A stretch of 64,000 bases of DNA from Cyrtodaria siliqua (taxonomy: Eukaryota > Mollusca > Bivalvia > Adapedonta > Hiatellidae), in assembly GCA_037043455.1 (NCBI GenBank), contig JAWPHD010011008.1, positions 23,695 through 87,694 on the forward strand, given 5' to 3'. Below the pieces are notes generated by a model. It did no database searches. It was given only the letters and a program-made list of their open reading frames with translations, and was not told the DNA's origin. A program made the translations under genes and the position numbers. Shown here one piece after another: positions 12,230-24,339 of this stretch; within the stretch, counting starts at the first letter, position 1; each line of letters starts with the position of its first letter.

Positions 12230-13095
12230 ACGTTTGGTAATTGAAATATTAAAATATAATCTTCTAGCTGAGTTGACTTTTGTACACATATTTAAAGAAA
12301 AGGAACATAATATAGTTTACCCATTATTTTTTTCAAGAAATATGATAAACAAAATGTTTACTAATGCATGGACAGGATTTGAAAACAAGCTTTCTTATTT
12401 ATATAAATTCATCTCCTTAAAGAAGAGAAAAGTAGCTAGCCAACTCGGTTTTATTGAGTCTGTTCATGAGAGGTAATATAAGACGCAACACCTCTCACGC
12501 CCCATCGCACCGTCGTAAGCGGTATGATTTCCAATTAGAAGAGTACCTGTGTAGTATTGATAATTTTGAAAAACGTAATGCCATTGCTAAATTTCGTCTA
12601 AGTTCCCATAGACTTAAAATCGAAACTGGAAGGTATACTAATACTCCGGTGGAACATAGATTGTGTGAACATTGTACCAGTAATTCTATAGATGATGAGA
12701 TGCATTTTCTCCTAACATGTCCTTATTATTCAGATGAAAGAACTAATTTATTAACATGCATATCTTCAGAATGTTTTAATTTTTCCAGCCTTCATTTGAA
12801 TACTCAATTATTTGGCTATTATCTTGTGAAAATATACACATTCTGAAAGCTTTAGGTACTTACTTAATACAGTCTTTTAAAAAACACAATTAACCCTAAT
12901 AGTCATTATATATAATAATATATAATAACTGGTATGATTATAGTTTAATGTACTGTAGGCGACTCTGCTCAGTGTATGTGCTCTGGTTTATTTTGTTATT
13001 GTACCAATCATTGCAATCACTGTACTAAATTACTTGCTCCTTTGAGGGCCCTTAATTGGTTAATAAAATCTTGTAAAATCTTGTATCTTGTATAG
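12230..13095 (+). pseudogene. 5'-truncated non-LTR retrotransposon (LINE), 3' end of reverse transcriptase ORF
   Basis: The frame 12520-12846 encodes FRLSSHRLKIETGRY, then RLCEHC and DEMHFLLTCPYYSDER. This matches the Cys/His tail found at the C terminus of many LINE polymerases (C-x2-C ... H-x3-4-C). The polymerase core is missing, so it is dead on arrival. Its 3' UTR ends in 'AATAAAATCTTGTAAAATC' followed by CTTGTA repeats near 13050-13095, a typical LINE tail. Just upstream (12445-12520) the reading frame is interrupted by a copy of repeat family R1. The clade was not determined. Confidence 0.75.
12445..12520. repeat. Dispersed repeat R1, short copy in LINE
   Basis: Contains 'TATTGAGTCTGTTCATGAGA' and 'GCAACACCTCTCACGCCC', as in the copies at 13950-14240, 15815-16000 and (reversed) 32755-33215. 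It sits inside the LINE ORF and breaks its frame. Confidence 0.65.
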
Positions 13096-13289
13096 TCATA
13101 GTGTAAGGTAGATTCTGATTGGATTAAATTACCCAAATCATATCAGATCCCCATAAAACATCAAAATATTATATTTCCATCATAAAACATGTTGATTTAG
13201 GATATTTTGACTGAAATTTGCATTTTTATGGAAACAATTCTGCTGAGAGTATTTTTGTAAAAAGTAATGTAATGTTTCTTTACTCTATT

Positions 13290-13510
13290 CTGCGGGGGGG
13301 GGGGGGGGACCTTCAGTGAAATATTAGATACACTGAAAGCATTTTTCGAGTGTCTCTAAGTGGGGGTGCACCTTCAGTGAAATATTAGATACACTGAAAG
13401 CATTTTTTGAGTGTCTCTAAGGTGGGGTGCGGGGTGGGGGTGTGGGGGGGGGGGGGGGGGGGAGACCTTCAGTGAAATATTAGATGCTGAAAGCATTTAT
13501 TGAGTGTCTC
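13290..13510. repeat. ~75-bp tandem triplicate with poly-G
   Basis: Three units of 'ACCTTCAGTGAAATATTAGA' followed by TACACTGAAAGCATTTTT and GAGTGTCTCTAAG, separated by G-rich spacers (runs of 12 or more G). The flanking sequence shows no gene. Confidence 0.85.
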
Positions 13511-13854
13511 TAAGATAGTTTTTTAAAAAAGTTAGGGTTTGTCCTCCGTTCGGATATAGGAATAGGGATTGTTAGCCGAAAGGCTATAATGGAGGCCTAT
13601 GGGAAATGCAATAGCGGTACATTGTATATGACCTACAGTAAAGCTACAAAGATTACGCTTGGTTTAAGCACTATTTTATTCACAATTTGTACATATACAT
13701 AGTCATACCATGATAATAATACTAAACAGTTAATAACGATTCGGAAGAAAGCTGAACGCTTGTATATATGTGTCTTCTTGAACATGGTATAACAAGTTTA
13801 TAGTACATAACTGTTAAAGTGTTTAACATAATACAATATAAAGCTAATAATTAA

Positions 13855-13912
13855 CCGAGAGAGAGAGAGAGAGGGAGTGAGAGAGTGAGAGAGAGTGAGA
13901 GCGGAGAGAGAA
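13855..13912. repeat. (GA)n microsatellite
   Basis: Imperfect GAGAGA tract interrupted by GGAGTGAGAGAGTGAG. Confidence 0.9.
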
Positions 13913-13939
13913 TCAGCGAATGTGTTATTCTTCAGAAAT

Positions 13940-14240
13940 CAATAGGCATATCTCCCCTTGCGGTACCATGTTTATTATATTAGGCTTGATGATCCCAAAC
14001 GACCAGTAAGTAAAACACTGCTGATTTGGAGACGGTGCGACCTTTTACAGCCGCAACACAGCACTAAACAAACGCTAGTGTGAATGTCAATAAATACTGA
14101 AAAGGGGATCCCTTGGAAGCAACACACGCAAAAAAATGAGAAAAATAACAGACTCGGTTTTATTGAGTCTGTTCATGAGAGGTAATATAAGGTGCAACAT
14201 CTCTCACGCCCACTATAGCACCGGCTAAAGTGGTATTCTA
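13940..14240 (-). repeat. Dispersed repeat R1 copy
   Basis: Shares 'CACTAAACAAACGCTAGTGT', 'TGTCAATAAATACTGAAAAG', 'TTGAGTCTGTTCATGAGAGG' and 'CTCTCACGCCC' with 15815-16000 and, in the opposite direction, with the tandem pair at 32755-33215. Its end near 14165 matches the piece inserted in the LINE. Class unknown. Confidence 0.75.
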
Positions 14241-14773
14241 AACCTCATTTTTTCTTTCAAAAGTCGAGGAACGTCATGTGCTAGACAATGTACTAAAAGG
14301 ACATTTCCCAGAATTGAGGCAATCATGTGTGATAAATCCTTTCTGCAGAGTGCCATTTTTTTGTGAAAAATATCCGGCATAAAGCATGTAAATGCTCTTT
14401 TTTATTCAGGCCTTTGCATTTATCTTTACATATTCCAACGATATATATAGATATTTAACGTACATCTGTGAATCTCTGGATACAAATATAACAAACTGAA
14501 AATGATTTATCGCAAAACATGCACGGCAATACAGACGATACAACCCTATTAATCGCAAAGATAAAGTATTTTGTTTGTTACTGAAGGCAATGTACAGTAA
14601 ACCAACTACAGTGAGCCTACTCCAAAAGAGATATGACAATTTCAAAATCCATGCAAATGATTTACTATGTCATTAAACATTCAAGCACAGATAGTTTTGC
14701 TATTGTGTGTGCGACAGCCCTGAATGAAGACAACATGGGTCAGCTGTACAATCAGGTTTGACCTTCATTTCAG

Positions 14774-14970
14774 CTGGCGACGAAAGCTTCACCGATGAAG
14801 ATGCCATTCATGTTAATCAAACGAATTCCGAAAAAACATGGACTCAGTTATTCTCAACGAAGATACGTTCAATGACAGACACATACGATTATGGAAGTTG
14901 GGAGATATCTGCAGAAGAGGACGACGATAACATGTCCAGTGATGAAGACATTGGTTGCATCATAAAATAA
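14774..14970 (+). CDS. Orphan acidic 3' exon, hypothetical
   Basis: A good acceptor (ACCTTCATTTCAG) precedes an open frame that, read in phase 1, encodes about 65 residues starting GDESFTDEDAIHVNQ, then a Trp/Tyr-containing middle and an acidic tail (SAEEDDDNMSSDED), stopping at 14968-14970. The composition is protein-like and not repeat-driven. No matching upstream exon or promoter was found in the window, so this could be the last exon of an unseen gene, a retained fragment or chance. A nearby ATGGGTCAGCTG at about 14734 runs into a stop and cannot be joined by a normal-sized intron. The family is not recognised. Confidence 0.35.
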
Positions 14971-15091
14971 ACACCAGTTGTAATGAGAACACGGGTGGGC
15001 AGAGATGTCAAGTTTCACAGACAATTTTGTGGTTATATAGTAAAACATGTATAGACACTTTCATTTTGGACTGAATTTTTATTTATGAAGA

Positions 15092-15227
15092 GGAATCGGA
15101 AATAGCTTCAAATTTCAAGGGCAAAATAAATGATGCTTTCTGGCTGAACATAAACGACAATCATTGTTCAGCCAATAAGAAAGCGTCATTTATTTTGCCC
15201 TTGAAATTTTAAGCCATTTCCGATTCC
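15092..15227. repeat. Foldback hairpin with ~60-bp arms
   Basis: Arms 'GGAATCGGAAATAGCTTCAA' and onward through 'TTTCAAGGGCAAAATAAATG' and 'TGGCTGAACA' are inverted copies with only a few mismatches, around a loop of about 14 bases. High arm identity suggests a young MITE-like insertion or gene conversion between arms. Confidence 0.9.
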
Positions 15228-15814
15228 GGCATTTTCAACACTGTCAACATTAGTGATTCTTGTTCTTCATCTATTTTTCGGTTTGTGGTTCGTGTACGCG
15301 ATATCACAAGGAGACATATAGTCAGATAGCATCATTAGTGTTTCCGCTACACGGATAAATAGTTTTAGGTGCGTGTACTATCGACACGGAGTTAAAAACG
15401 GCTAAAATAGTAAACGTTCACTGTGGTCCACAGACGTGGTAAAATATTGACATTGGCTAACACCCTAGTTCATATATTATATAAAGGATTTTTTTTTTTT
15501 TTTGGATTAAGCGCTCTGGGTTCCCTGTGAAAAAGAGGATGTTTTTATTTATTTTTAAGCGGTTTTGATTTAAATAACACGTTATGGTCAACACACATAT
15601 TATTCCTATCTTTAAAAAATAATTGCACACTACATCAATATTTTAAAAATACAAATAACATGATACATTCTAATCAACATTACGCATAACGTGTTGCTCA
15701 TTCCGAGATGATGCGATTGGGACGGTAACATTTAAAAAAAATGCTGCCCTCCAGGGTGTGACATTACAACGGCGTACGACAGCGCGAACTATTAAATAGC
15801 AAACATGGGGGATT

Positions 15815-16000
15815 GACATGAGGTATAATAATGTAAGATGCAACACCTCTCACGCCCTCTACCATCGGCTTAAGCATTCTACGTTAAAGCAACAAAGATT
15901 GGGCTTGATTATCCCTAATAACACTACTGATTTGAATTTAGGGCGAATTTTTATAGCCGCCACACAACACTAAACAAACGCTAGTATGCATGTCAATAAA
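15815..16000 (-). repeat. Dispersed repeat R1 copy
   Basis: Contains 'GCAACACCTCTCACGCCCTC', 'CACTAAACAAACGCTAGTAT' and 'CATGTCAATAAATACC', parallel to 13940-14240. A SINE-like element follows directly. Confidence 0.75.
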
Positions 16001-16004
16001 TACC

Positions 16005-16255
16005 GGTTTCGTCGGTGCGTTATTGGGCAAGACACTTTGCCTTAGCCGAGTCCGTCGGATGGGGACGTAAACCGGGCGGTCACGTGCATAGGTCTATCCT
16101 CTGAGCACGTTAAAGAACCATAGGAATCTATTCGATAATAAGAGTAGGGCACGATTCCCGGATTCCCATGTATCCTTCCCCTCTCTCTGGGGCGGCTCTA
16201 AATAACCTATGCTGTGTTGATGAGCCGTTAAACAACATTCAATTCAATTCAATTA
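16005..16255 (+). mobile_element. SINE/retroelement 3' module with (CAATT)n tail
   Basis: Carries 'TTATTGGGCAAGACACTTTG', 'GTCGGATGGGGACGTAAACC' and ends 'CGTTAAACAACATTCAATTC' plus CAATT repeats. The GTCGGATG..GAC..AAACCG module also appears at 26620-26640, and the CAATT tail at about 21170-21182 and (reversed) near 30030-30060. A tRNA head was not found. Confidence 0.65.
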
Positions 16256-17460
16256 ATACCGACAAGCCTAATCAGGACGCAGTTTGAACTCAAACACTAT
16301 TATTCCGGATTCAGGCTGTAATTTAGAGCGTAGTCCGGATTCTCTACAGTTTTATCTGGTATTCCGGATTCAAGGGGGAAGGGGTTACACTCTAAAATAA
16401 TTAAAGGTTTATACTCAAATATTAGTTTATAAATGTATATAGTAGAGAACAGCATACATTGAACAGAATACCTTTTACAAGCACTGGATCCAAAATGGAC
16501 GTTAAGGTCTCACTACAGAATTACCTCCCTTGGCCATGACGGTAGGAAGATTCGTACACCGTAAAAAACTAGGGCTGTGTTAATCGGTTTGCTCTCAACT
16601 TGGAAATGTGCAATCATTCTCTTATTTCTGCCTTCAGGTGACAAGATTGGAACATGTTCATGACTTCTGCCAAGTTTGGATGCTACTGGGTGATTTTCGA
16701 GGAAGATATGAAAATTTGAAAATGGGTAGGAATAGAGTTGAAGTATCAGTGAAATGGAGCTAGTTTTGAGGGGTGCTGAAAAAGACTGGATTTTTTTTTT
16801 TTTTAATCTGGTCCACTTTTGATTTTTTGTGGATATTCTGAGCATCAGAGGAAGGTTTGCAGATTGAGGGGAGATTTAAAGACCAATGAACATTTTATAG
16901 TATGTTTGCAGTGGTCCACAGGTGACCGTTTCTACATATATTATATAGTGTTGATTAATTCACTAGTGAGACGTTAAAGTGACGTAATAACGTAATAAAT
17001 ACAAACAAATTGGTTTGCTTTATTCAATTTTAGAAAATTAGAATATGATTTGCAAATATTCAAAAAAAGCTAGCTTAACGCCAAGCGTTCTTCAATAATC
17101 AAGATTGCCGTGTGTCCCTTTAAAACCGATTAAAGTGACAGACATGTCCCAGATGGACATGTTTTGCATTACATAAGTTGCCTGTCATTTGACCATGTTT
17201 GTTATAAATATTAATGCCTCAGTAACTGTGGTTATTATGAAATTAATGTATTATTAAGTTAATGTATGTAACAAGGAATCGTGAATTTGTAGAACTGAAT
17301 TGTAAACGTACATTAACCTCTTTCTATGCTATATTTATAACTTGTTTGATGTTTAAATATATTGCGCTTGATGCACTTTGTTTTACCCTTTTGCCGCCAA
17401 ATTTCAAAAGTCGTCTGCTAAATTTCGAATTCAAACCTTCCAATTATATTTTATATTATA
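16256..17460. other. No gene recognised
   Basis: Includes an 'ATTCCGGATTC' doublet near 16300-16370 and a minus-strand frame 16845-16513 (110 aa). That frame starts next to 'GAATTACCTCCCTTGG', which resembles a common mollusc dispersed repeat. No splice-supported coding sequence. Confidence 0.45.
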
Positions 17461-17577
17461 TTCGTATTGAGTGGCGAACAGTGTAAATCCTGATCAGCCT
17501 GTACATAGTGTGCATGTTAATCTGGGTTTACACTGGTCGTAAAATCAATATTTTCGACCATGGCAGTGAAAGGGTTG

Positions 17578-19149
17578 CCACACAACATGCCACACAACAT
17601 GCACAGCATGCCACACAGCATGCCATACAACATGCCACACAACATGTAACACAGCATGCCACACAGCATGCCACACAGCATGCCACACAACATGTAACAC
17701 AGCATGCCACACAACATGTAACACAGCATGCCCGACATCATGTAACACAGCATGCCACACAACATGCCACACAACATGTAACACAGCATGCCACACAACA
17801 TGTAACACAACATGTAACCCAGCATGCCACACAGCATGCCACACAACATGCCACACAGCATGCCACACAGCATGCCACACAACATGCCACACAGCATGCC
17901 ACACAGCATGCCACACAGCATGCCATACGCATGCCACACAACATGTAACACAGCATGCCACACAGCATGTAACACAGCATGCCACACAGCATGCCACACA
18001 GCATGCCACACAGCATGCCACACATGATACCACACAGCATGCCACACAGCATGTCGCACAACATGTAACACAGCATGCCACACAGCATGCCACACAGCAT
18101 GCCATACAATATGCCACACAACATGCCACACAACATGTAACACAGCATGCCACACAGCATGCCATATGCCATGCCACACAGCATGCCACACAGCATGCCA
18201 CACAGCATGCCACACATCATGCCATACAGCATGTAACACAGCATGCCACACAGCATGCCACACAGCATGCCATACAGCATGCCACACAAAATGTAACACA
18301 GCATGCCACACAGCATGCCACACATCATGCCACACAGCATGCCACACAACATGTAACACAGCCACAGCATGCCACACAGCATGCAACACAGCATGCCACA
18401 CAACATGTAACACAGCATGCCACACAGCATGCTACAAAGCATGCCACACAGCATGCCACACAGCAAGCCACACAGCATGCCACACAGCATGCCACACAAA
18501 ATGTAACACAGCATGCCACACAAAATGACACAGCATGCCACACAGCATGCCACACAGCATGCCACATAAAATGTAACACAACATGCCACACAACATGTAA
18601 CACAGAATGCCACACAAAATGACACAGCATGCCACACAGCATGCCACACAGCATGCCAAACAGCATGCAACACAGCATGCAACACAGCATGCCAAACAGC
18701 ATGCCATACAACATGCCATACACAATGTAACACAGCATGCCACACAGCATGTAATACAGCATGCCACACAGCATGCCACACAGCATGCAACACAGCATGC
18801 CACACAACATGCCACACAGCATGCCACACAGCATGCCACACAGCATGTAACACAGCATGCCACACAGCATGCCACACAGCATGTAACACAACATGTAACA
18901 CAGCATGCCACACAACATGCCACACAACATGTCACACAGCATGCCACACAGCATGCCATACAACATGCCATTGTCACACGACATGTAACACGGCATGCCA
19001 CACGACATGTAACACGGCATGCCACACGGCATGCCACACGGCATGCCATACAACATGCCATACAACATGCCACACAGCATGCCGCACAGCATGCCACACA
19101 ACATGCCATACAACATGCCACACAGCATGCCACACAGCATGCCATACAA
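17578..19149. repeat. 12-bp minisatellite, ~131 units
   Basis: The unit is CACAGCATGCCA with variants TAACACAGCATG, CACAACATG and CATACAGCATG. The period of 12 is divisible by three, so several frames on both strands stay open for 200-395 codons. The plus frame reads (Thr-Gln-His-Ala/Val)n and minus frames read (Trp-His-Ala-Val)n or (Met-Leu-Cys-Gly)n. Each unit carries a GCATGC palindrome. There is no start context or flanking exon evidence for translation. Near 18960-19040 the unit shifts to CACGGCATG, a local homogenised block. Confidence 0.97.
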
Positions 19150-19201
19150 CTAAAGAACGGGATTATTTTAAGGATTGAAGTCGATAGTTTGATCTTTAAT
19201 T

Positions 19202-19770
19202 GGCCTTATTATTGAGAGTTTTGAAAATCTTGGGAAAACGTGACAGAATTACCAAAAACGGAAGATAAACACAGATTGAAAGTTCTTGTGATGTAATGGT
19301 TAGTCTAGATCATCTGCGACGCTTGCTAGTTTTCAAGAACAGTTCTTCTAAGTTTGAAATTTGCCGAGATGCCGGTATCGTTTCTGATTGGCCGATACAG
19401 ATACACCTTCTATCGAAGATATACAGAACGACAGAACGACACCAAGGTAATAAATAAACAAAGAGGGAAACGTCATCATTATATCGACGAACTAATGTGG
19501 ATGGTCAAAAATACTATAATAAAAAAAAAAAAATACAGTGACGTGTTTCCGGTTTCAGTTTTTTTTCTGCACAAAGGGTCAAGACGTTTGTATTTACAAT
19601 CAAGCGTCGAAGATGATCAAGACTAGATTTCTTCTGGAACAACATTCTTTGTTTATCAACGGACTTTGACAATTCTTTTATCCTTTTCCAAGTTTTTCAG
19701 AGCTCTCAATAAAAATACTTCTTTTTTGATAATATGTCTACATTCCCTTTAATTGCACGTTTTATATTTA
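19202..19770. repeat. Foldback family FB2 copy 2
   Basis: Inverted arms at about 19205-19290 and 19650-19715 share ATTGAGAG, AACTTGGAAAA and AGATAAAC-type anchors with each other and with 10577-11221. The right end carries 'CATTCCCTTTAATTG', the complement of the 'AAAGGGAATGTAG' seen next to copy 1. A 90-aa frame between the arms (19354-19626) has no support. Confidence 0.65.
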
Positions 19771-20764
19771 AACCAACGTTCAACATGCCGCAGTACAAAA
19801 ATGTGTGCAGACGACAGTTGCAATTCTTGTAAATCAAAAGTTGTATAACTATAATTCAAAATGATTGTCAGCAAACTTTAGCGTTCGCAATCAAACTAAC
19901 AAACAATTAGGTGTTGTGACGGATACGTGTCAGAATGCTTTTTTGAACTTGGTAAAATATGTCGAGGTCTTGTCGTCTGCGTATAGAGGTTCTTGTTAAA
20001 ACCTTGTGACATGTCTTGCTTAAGGACCGACCATTTTGGGGGCGCGGGTGGGGTGGGGGTGGGGGAGGGGGGATAGGGCGGAGCCTGGCGTTTTCCTTTT
20101 AGCCGGATTTTTTTTTTCATTTCATTAAAGCCGGGATTTTTATTTTGCCTAGTACACTGGCCAGATTATTTTTTTTTCGTCAACTTAAAAGCCAGAATAT
20201 TTTGTTTAATGTTTTACTAGTCGTAGAATAAGAAGAGCTGTTGTAGATCTACTCATCGTTTGTGTCGACGTCAACGTTGGTCAAATCCAATTATTTCGGC
20301 GACCACTGGTCAGTGAAACTTGAATTATGTCATCAGTACCATTAAGGTCACTGGTAGACACATGTATATCTATAACTCTGTATTGCACTTAAGCAATAAC
20401 CCTATTATTACTTTGAATTTCTGGCTTCAGTTTGTTTTTGACAATTGTATTTTAACAACTGAAAGTCGTACATCAACAAAACTTCAGTAAAGCTTGGAAT
20501 ACAAGGGCAATAGAAGACACATATTCCATATTAACTCGCTAAGCAACGTTATGTTACTTTTTCGACTTCAAAATTCTGGTTAAAGTTTTTAGGCAAGTCC
20601 TTGTATTTCAATAGATGATTGTTAATTATTAATACAACTTCAGTAAATAGACACATGTTCCATATCTCTGTATTGCATGTTAGCAATTATGGCCAAATAT
20701 TTTCTGTATTGTATTTTAGAAAAGTGTAACATATTTTCAACTTAGAATCTATATAATTTTATTT

Positions 20765-21185
20765 GTTGGCAAGCCCCGTGTGGTTCTCGGGGGCCCCGTT
20801 TGGTCACGGGGCAAATAATAGGGCCACTGCAGATCCCTTTGGAGGGATAGGCAGAGGGGTAGAATCCCCCCAAATTCATGTTCATTTTATCATTTTTTGT
20901 TCATGTTCATTAAAGGTCTTCATCATGATCCCTGCATTGTTTCATGTGCTATCTCGCTCGAAAGAGCAGTGGCAGAAAAACAATAACGTGGCTCCAGCGT
21001 AAATGGAGTTTCTACGATAGAATTTGCAGCAACTCTGCAGTTCAGGGTGAGAAGGTTCTAGGCCCATTTTCCATATTTTATCTCGATGTACATGGAAGAT
21101 GAGCCTGGCATGTTCATGCCTTTTAGGCGCCATATAACCTTTTCATGTGTTGGTGCGCCTTAAAACCCCAATTCAATTCAATTGT
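20765..21185 (+). mobile_element. Retroelement 3' fragment with CAATT tail
   Basis: Moderately GC-rich segment starting 'GGCAAGCCCCGTGTGGTTCT' and ending 'CCTTAAAACCCCAATTCAAT', the same type of tail as 16255. Includes 'GAAGATGAGCCTGGCATGTT'. No conserved protein seen. Confidence 0.5.
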
Positions 21186-22539
21186 TGGCAAGTCGATTTA
21201 TTTCAATACCCACTAGTAATATATCTCTACGAAAGGAGCTTGGCAAATGTCATTAAGCATCAAGGACACATGTTTCATAACTTTATTTCATTTTAGCCAG
21301 ATGATAACATGTTTTCAACTGTGAGTTTCAGTTAACGTGTTTTAAGCAGCTTCATATATGAACCTCACTGCATACAAGCCTGTAAATGTCATTAGCCCCA
21401 TAAACCCCACACCTTCCTCACTCCTACACCATCACCACCATCACCTCAGATAAATAGACAAATATTTCTTCTATTATGTTTGTTTTTTCTTCAGTCACTA
21501 TGTCTGCATTTTGTTCACTTCCATCCCCATCCCCGAACACACACGCTCCACCGTAGACTCCCCAATGAAAATATTGTATGAATTCTGTTTGTTTTTTTCC
21601 TATTCAGTAAAACTTCACTTCCCGTTCCCCGCCCTCTTCAAGTTCTTATTCTTTCTGGGGTATTGAAGGTCTTGCTTCGATATTCGGTATATATGTTTAC
21701 TGACCACTCCCTCCCCGCACCCCCTACACCCTCACCTCACCAGCACTTAACCTCCACAATTAATACTTGACCATGTGAATGAACTGGCACCATGTTTGAT
21801 GAAACAGACTTTGAATATTGGATCTGGTTTAATATGTATATTTTCATATTTGGTGGATGGAACTCCATGTGCTGGTTTTAATCTTTAGTTATGCTTGTCC
21901 TTGTTTGATTTCTATGTGAGCCCACCTTTGCTCTTCTAAATTATGAATTGATTGGAAGTTGTGTTTGTGGTGTAGGGGATTGTCTTGTGCTGGACAATGA
22001 CTACCATGTTCCATATCATTATTATTAAAACTGGGGTATAGCGCATAGCTTTGTCTGTAACATGGCATTGCATGTGGCTGAAACTGCATCTTAAAAGCCA
22101 GCGTTGAGTATAAAAAAAATGGCCCCAGAGAAACTTTTCTGATCATTTTATTCATTATGCTGCTCAGAGAGGTTTTTAATCACAAATTTCAAAATAATAA
22201 AGCAATTTTAAACCATAAAATTTGGCATGTAAATACACTTAACATTACTCTGTACAGATCTATCAAAATAATTATATAATGTATTTATTTTCTATACTTT
22301 CTAGAACAAAACTTTTATTTCTAACTGTCAAAGTTTGAATGTTGGTGCATCTATACCTGTAAAATTAAGAACAGTGATTGGTCAGAATGCTGAAATCCTT
22401 ATCTTGAAGCAGACGAAATACTAACTGGCTACAGTGTATACATAATGGTGGTAGCACCTACCGAATGCTGGGGTTTAAGTCCACTTACTTGTCGATGATA
22501 TTCACAAAGTCAATGGCACTAGTACCAGGACCTTTGTAT

Positions 22540-22870
22540 TGTAATACTACCATGACCACTGCATACTACATTGATTACTAACATGTCCAAAGTACATCAC
22601 ATGTATAACTATCATGGCTACTCTTTACATATTTTCTACTACCATGACCACTGTATATCATAAATATTACTATCATGATCACTGTATATCACATTTATTA
22701 CTACCATGACCACTGAATACCCCATTCATTACGTAACCATGACCACTGAATACCCCATTCATTACGTAACCATGACCACTGAATTAATACCCCATGTATT
22801 ACTACCATGAGCTATGCATACTACATTTATTACTATCATGACCACTGATACCAATTTATTAATAATATAC
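22540..22870. repeat. Degenerate ~31-bp tandem repeat
   Basis: Units based on 'ACTACCATGACCACTGTATA' plus CCACATTTATT. A second block lies at 23690-23880, and single units occur between, so one array has been interrupted. The 148-aa frame at 23526-23972 partly reads through the second block. Confidence 0.8.
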
Positions 22871-23689
22871 CTCATGTCAAAAACCCATGTTAAGTTTGCA
22901 CAGACCGTTATTTTCCCATTTTTGTAATATCTCATCGCTTGTAATGTCTCCATGGAGTGGTCTTTTTAGTAATGTCATCCCAGTATAATTGGTACCGTCT
23001 TATGATTGTGAAGTCAAAGCAAGTTTATATGACTATTGGGGTGTCCTATGCTGAACAGTGCATATATACATGCGCAAATGAAAATCAGTGAACATTTACT
23101 AAAATGGCGGACACAGTTTGCACAACTTTCTGAAGATGAGTTGAAAAGTTTACTCATGAGTTCACAGCTGAGGATTCCGAAAGAACACACAGTTTATTTT
23201 CTAGGTGCTGAGAATAGTGATTTTGAACAGAGAGAAGTAACAATGTTTTCTTATGTTTTATTTCAAAGGAATATTTAGCTTTTTCAAAGATATTTTTCAG
23301 TAAAATAAAATAAATAGTCTTAGAAGGTTGACAAATATAGACTGTCACCCTCACAGGATTGCAATATTTACATACTACCATGACCAAAGCCAATCAAATT
23401 TAGGCCATTTTTTTATTATTTGTTTTGCGAACCATCAACGCAGAGAACTGCTGTAGGAGGAAGGGAAAAAACACAAAAAATAAAAAATTGATAAAGCATA
23501 GTTTATTTTATTTGAAAGGAAGAGAATGAAATGTTCTATTACAATCTGTGAGGAGGTAAAAAACAATAAACTATTAAATTCCTTACGGAAAAATAAAATA
23601 CCTAATTTCGTTTTGTGGAAGGAGGATCGTAAAACAAATTATCAAAAAAGAATAGCCTTATTACTGTCTTACTTGTACCACATTCAGTT

Positions 23690-23880
23690 TACCATGACTT
23701 TATATGAATATAACATTCATTACTACCATGGCCAATGTATACCAAATTACTACCATGACCACTTTATAACACTTTATCTAACACATTTACTACCACCTTT
23801 GCCAGTGTATACCACATTTATCACATTTATTACTACCATGATCTATATACATCACATTTATTACAACCATGAATACTATC
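23690..23880. repeat. Degenerate ~31-bp tandem repeat, block 2
   Basis: Same unit as 22540-22870 (CATTTATTACTACCATGACC), more diverged. Confidence 0.75.
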
Positions 23881-24339
23881 ACTGTCTTCTAAATACATTT
23901 CAACTGGAGATTTCGATAAACTTCAGAGCAGAAGTTGTGGTTAAACATTTCCATGTTGAATCCATTGGCTGATTGAGTAGATCTACATCATTTATCATAG
24001 ACTAAAGAAGGAGCCAGATTATATTTTTCCTCTAATTGAACTCAGCCAGAATATTTCTTTCCAAGAATGTGAGAGAAGGCCGGATTATTTTTTTTCAACA
24101 GTTTGAAGTACTGTTTATTTTGTTTCGCTCAAGTCAGAGCCAGAATATCTTTTCAAAAAAAATCCCAGGCCCCACCCCTTCCCCCCCCCCCCCCCCCCCC
24201 CCCCCCCGAAATCAAAATGGTCGGTACCTTAAAGACACACGGAAGTAACCTAGTGGTGCCAGTGAGGCTCGACCATGGGTCTCCGGATTCAGAGTCACCG
24301 CATCCCTCATATCCCTCATATCCCGACTGAAATGCATGT

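Larger units (their letters stand above)
20020..24236. mobile_element. Putative 4.2-kb element with inverted ends
   Basis: The left end 'CTTAAGGACCGACCATTTTG' followed by a G-rich run mirrors the right end, where a C run is followed by 'CAAAATGGTCGGTACCTTAA'. Just inside both ends lie several copies of 'AGCCAGAATATTTT' / 'GGCCAGATTATTTTTTTT'. The interior has no transposase. It contains a retroelement tail and degenerate tandem repeats, so it would be non-autonomous. Ends could also be two separate solo copies of a smaller repeat. Confidence 0.45.

Noticed and set aside
16513..16845. 110-aa minus-strand frame
   Set aside because: Starts beside a common dispersed repeat word and contains a Lys run from a poly-T tract; probably repeat sequence.
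17508..19215. Long His/Gln-rich, Trp/His-rich and Cys-rich frames
   Set aside because: Produced by the 12-bp array whose period is a multiple of three; open on both strands at once.
23036..23278. 80-aa frame (MKISEHLLKWRTQFAQLSED)
   Set aside because: Somewhat protein-like, but unspliced, within a repeat-rich segment and without any recognisable motif; left out for lack of support.
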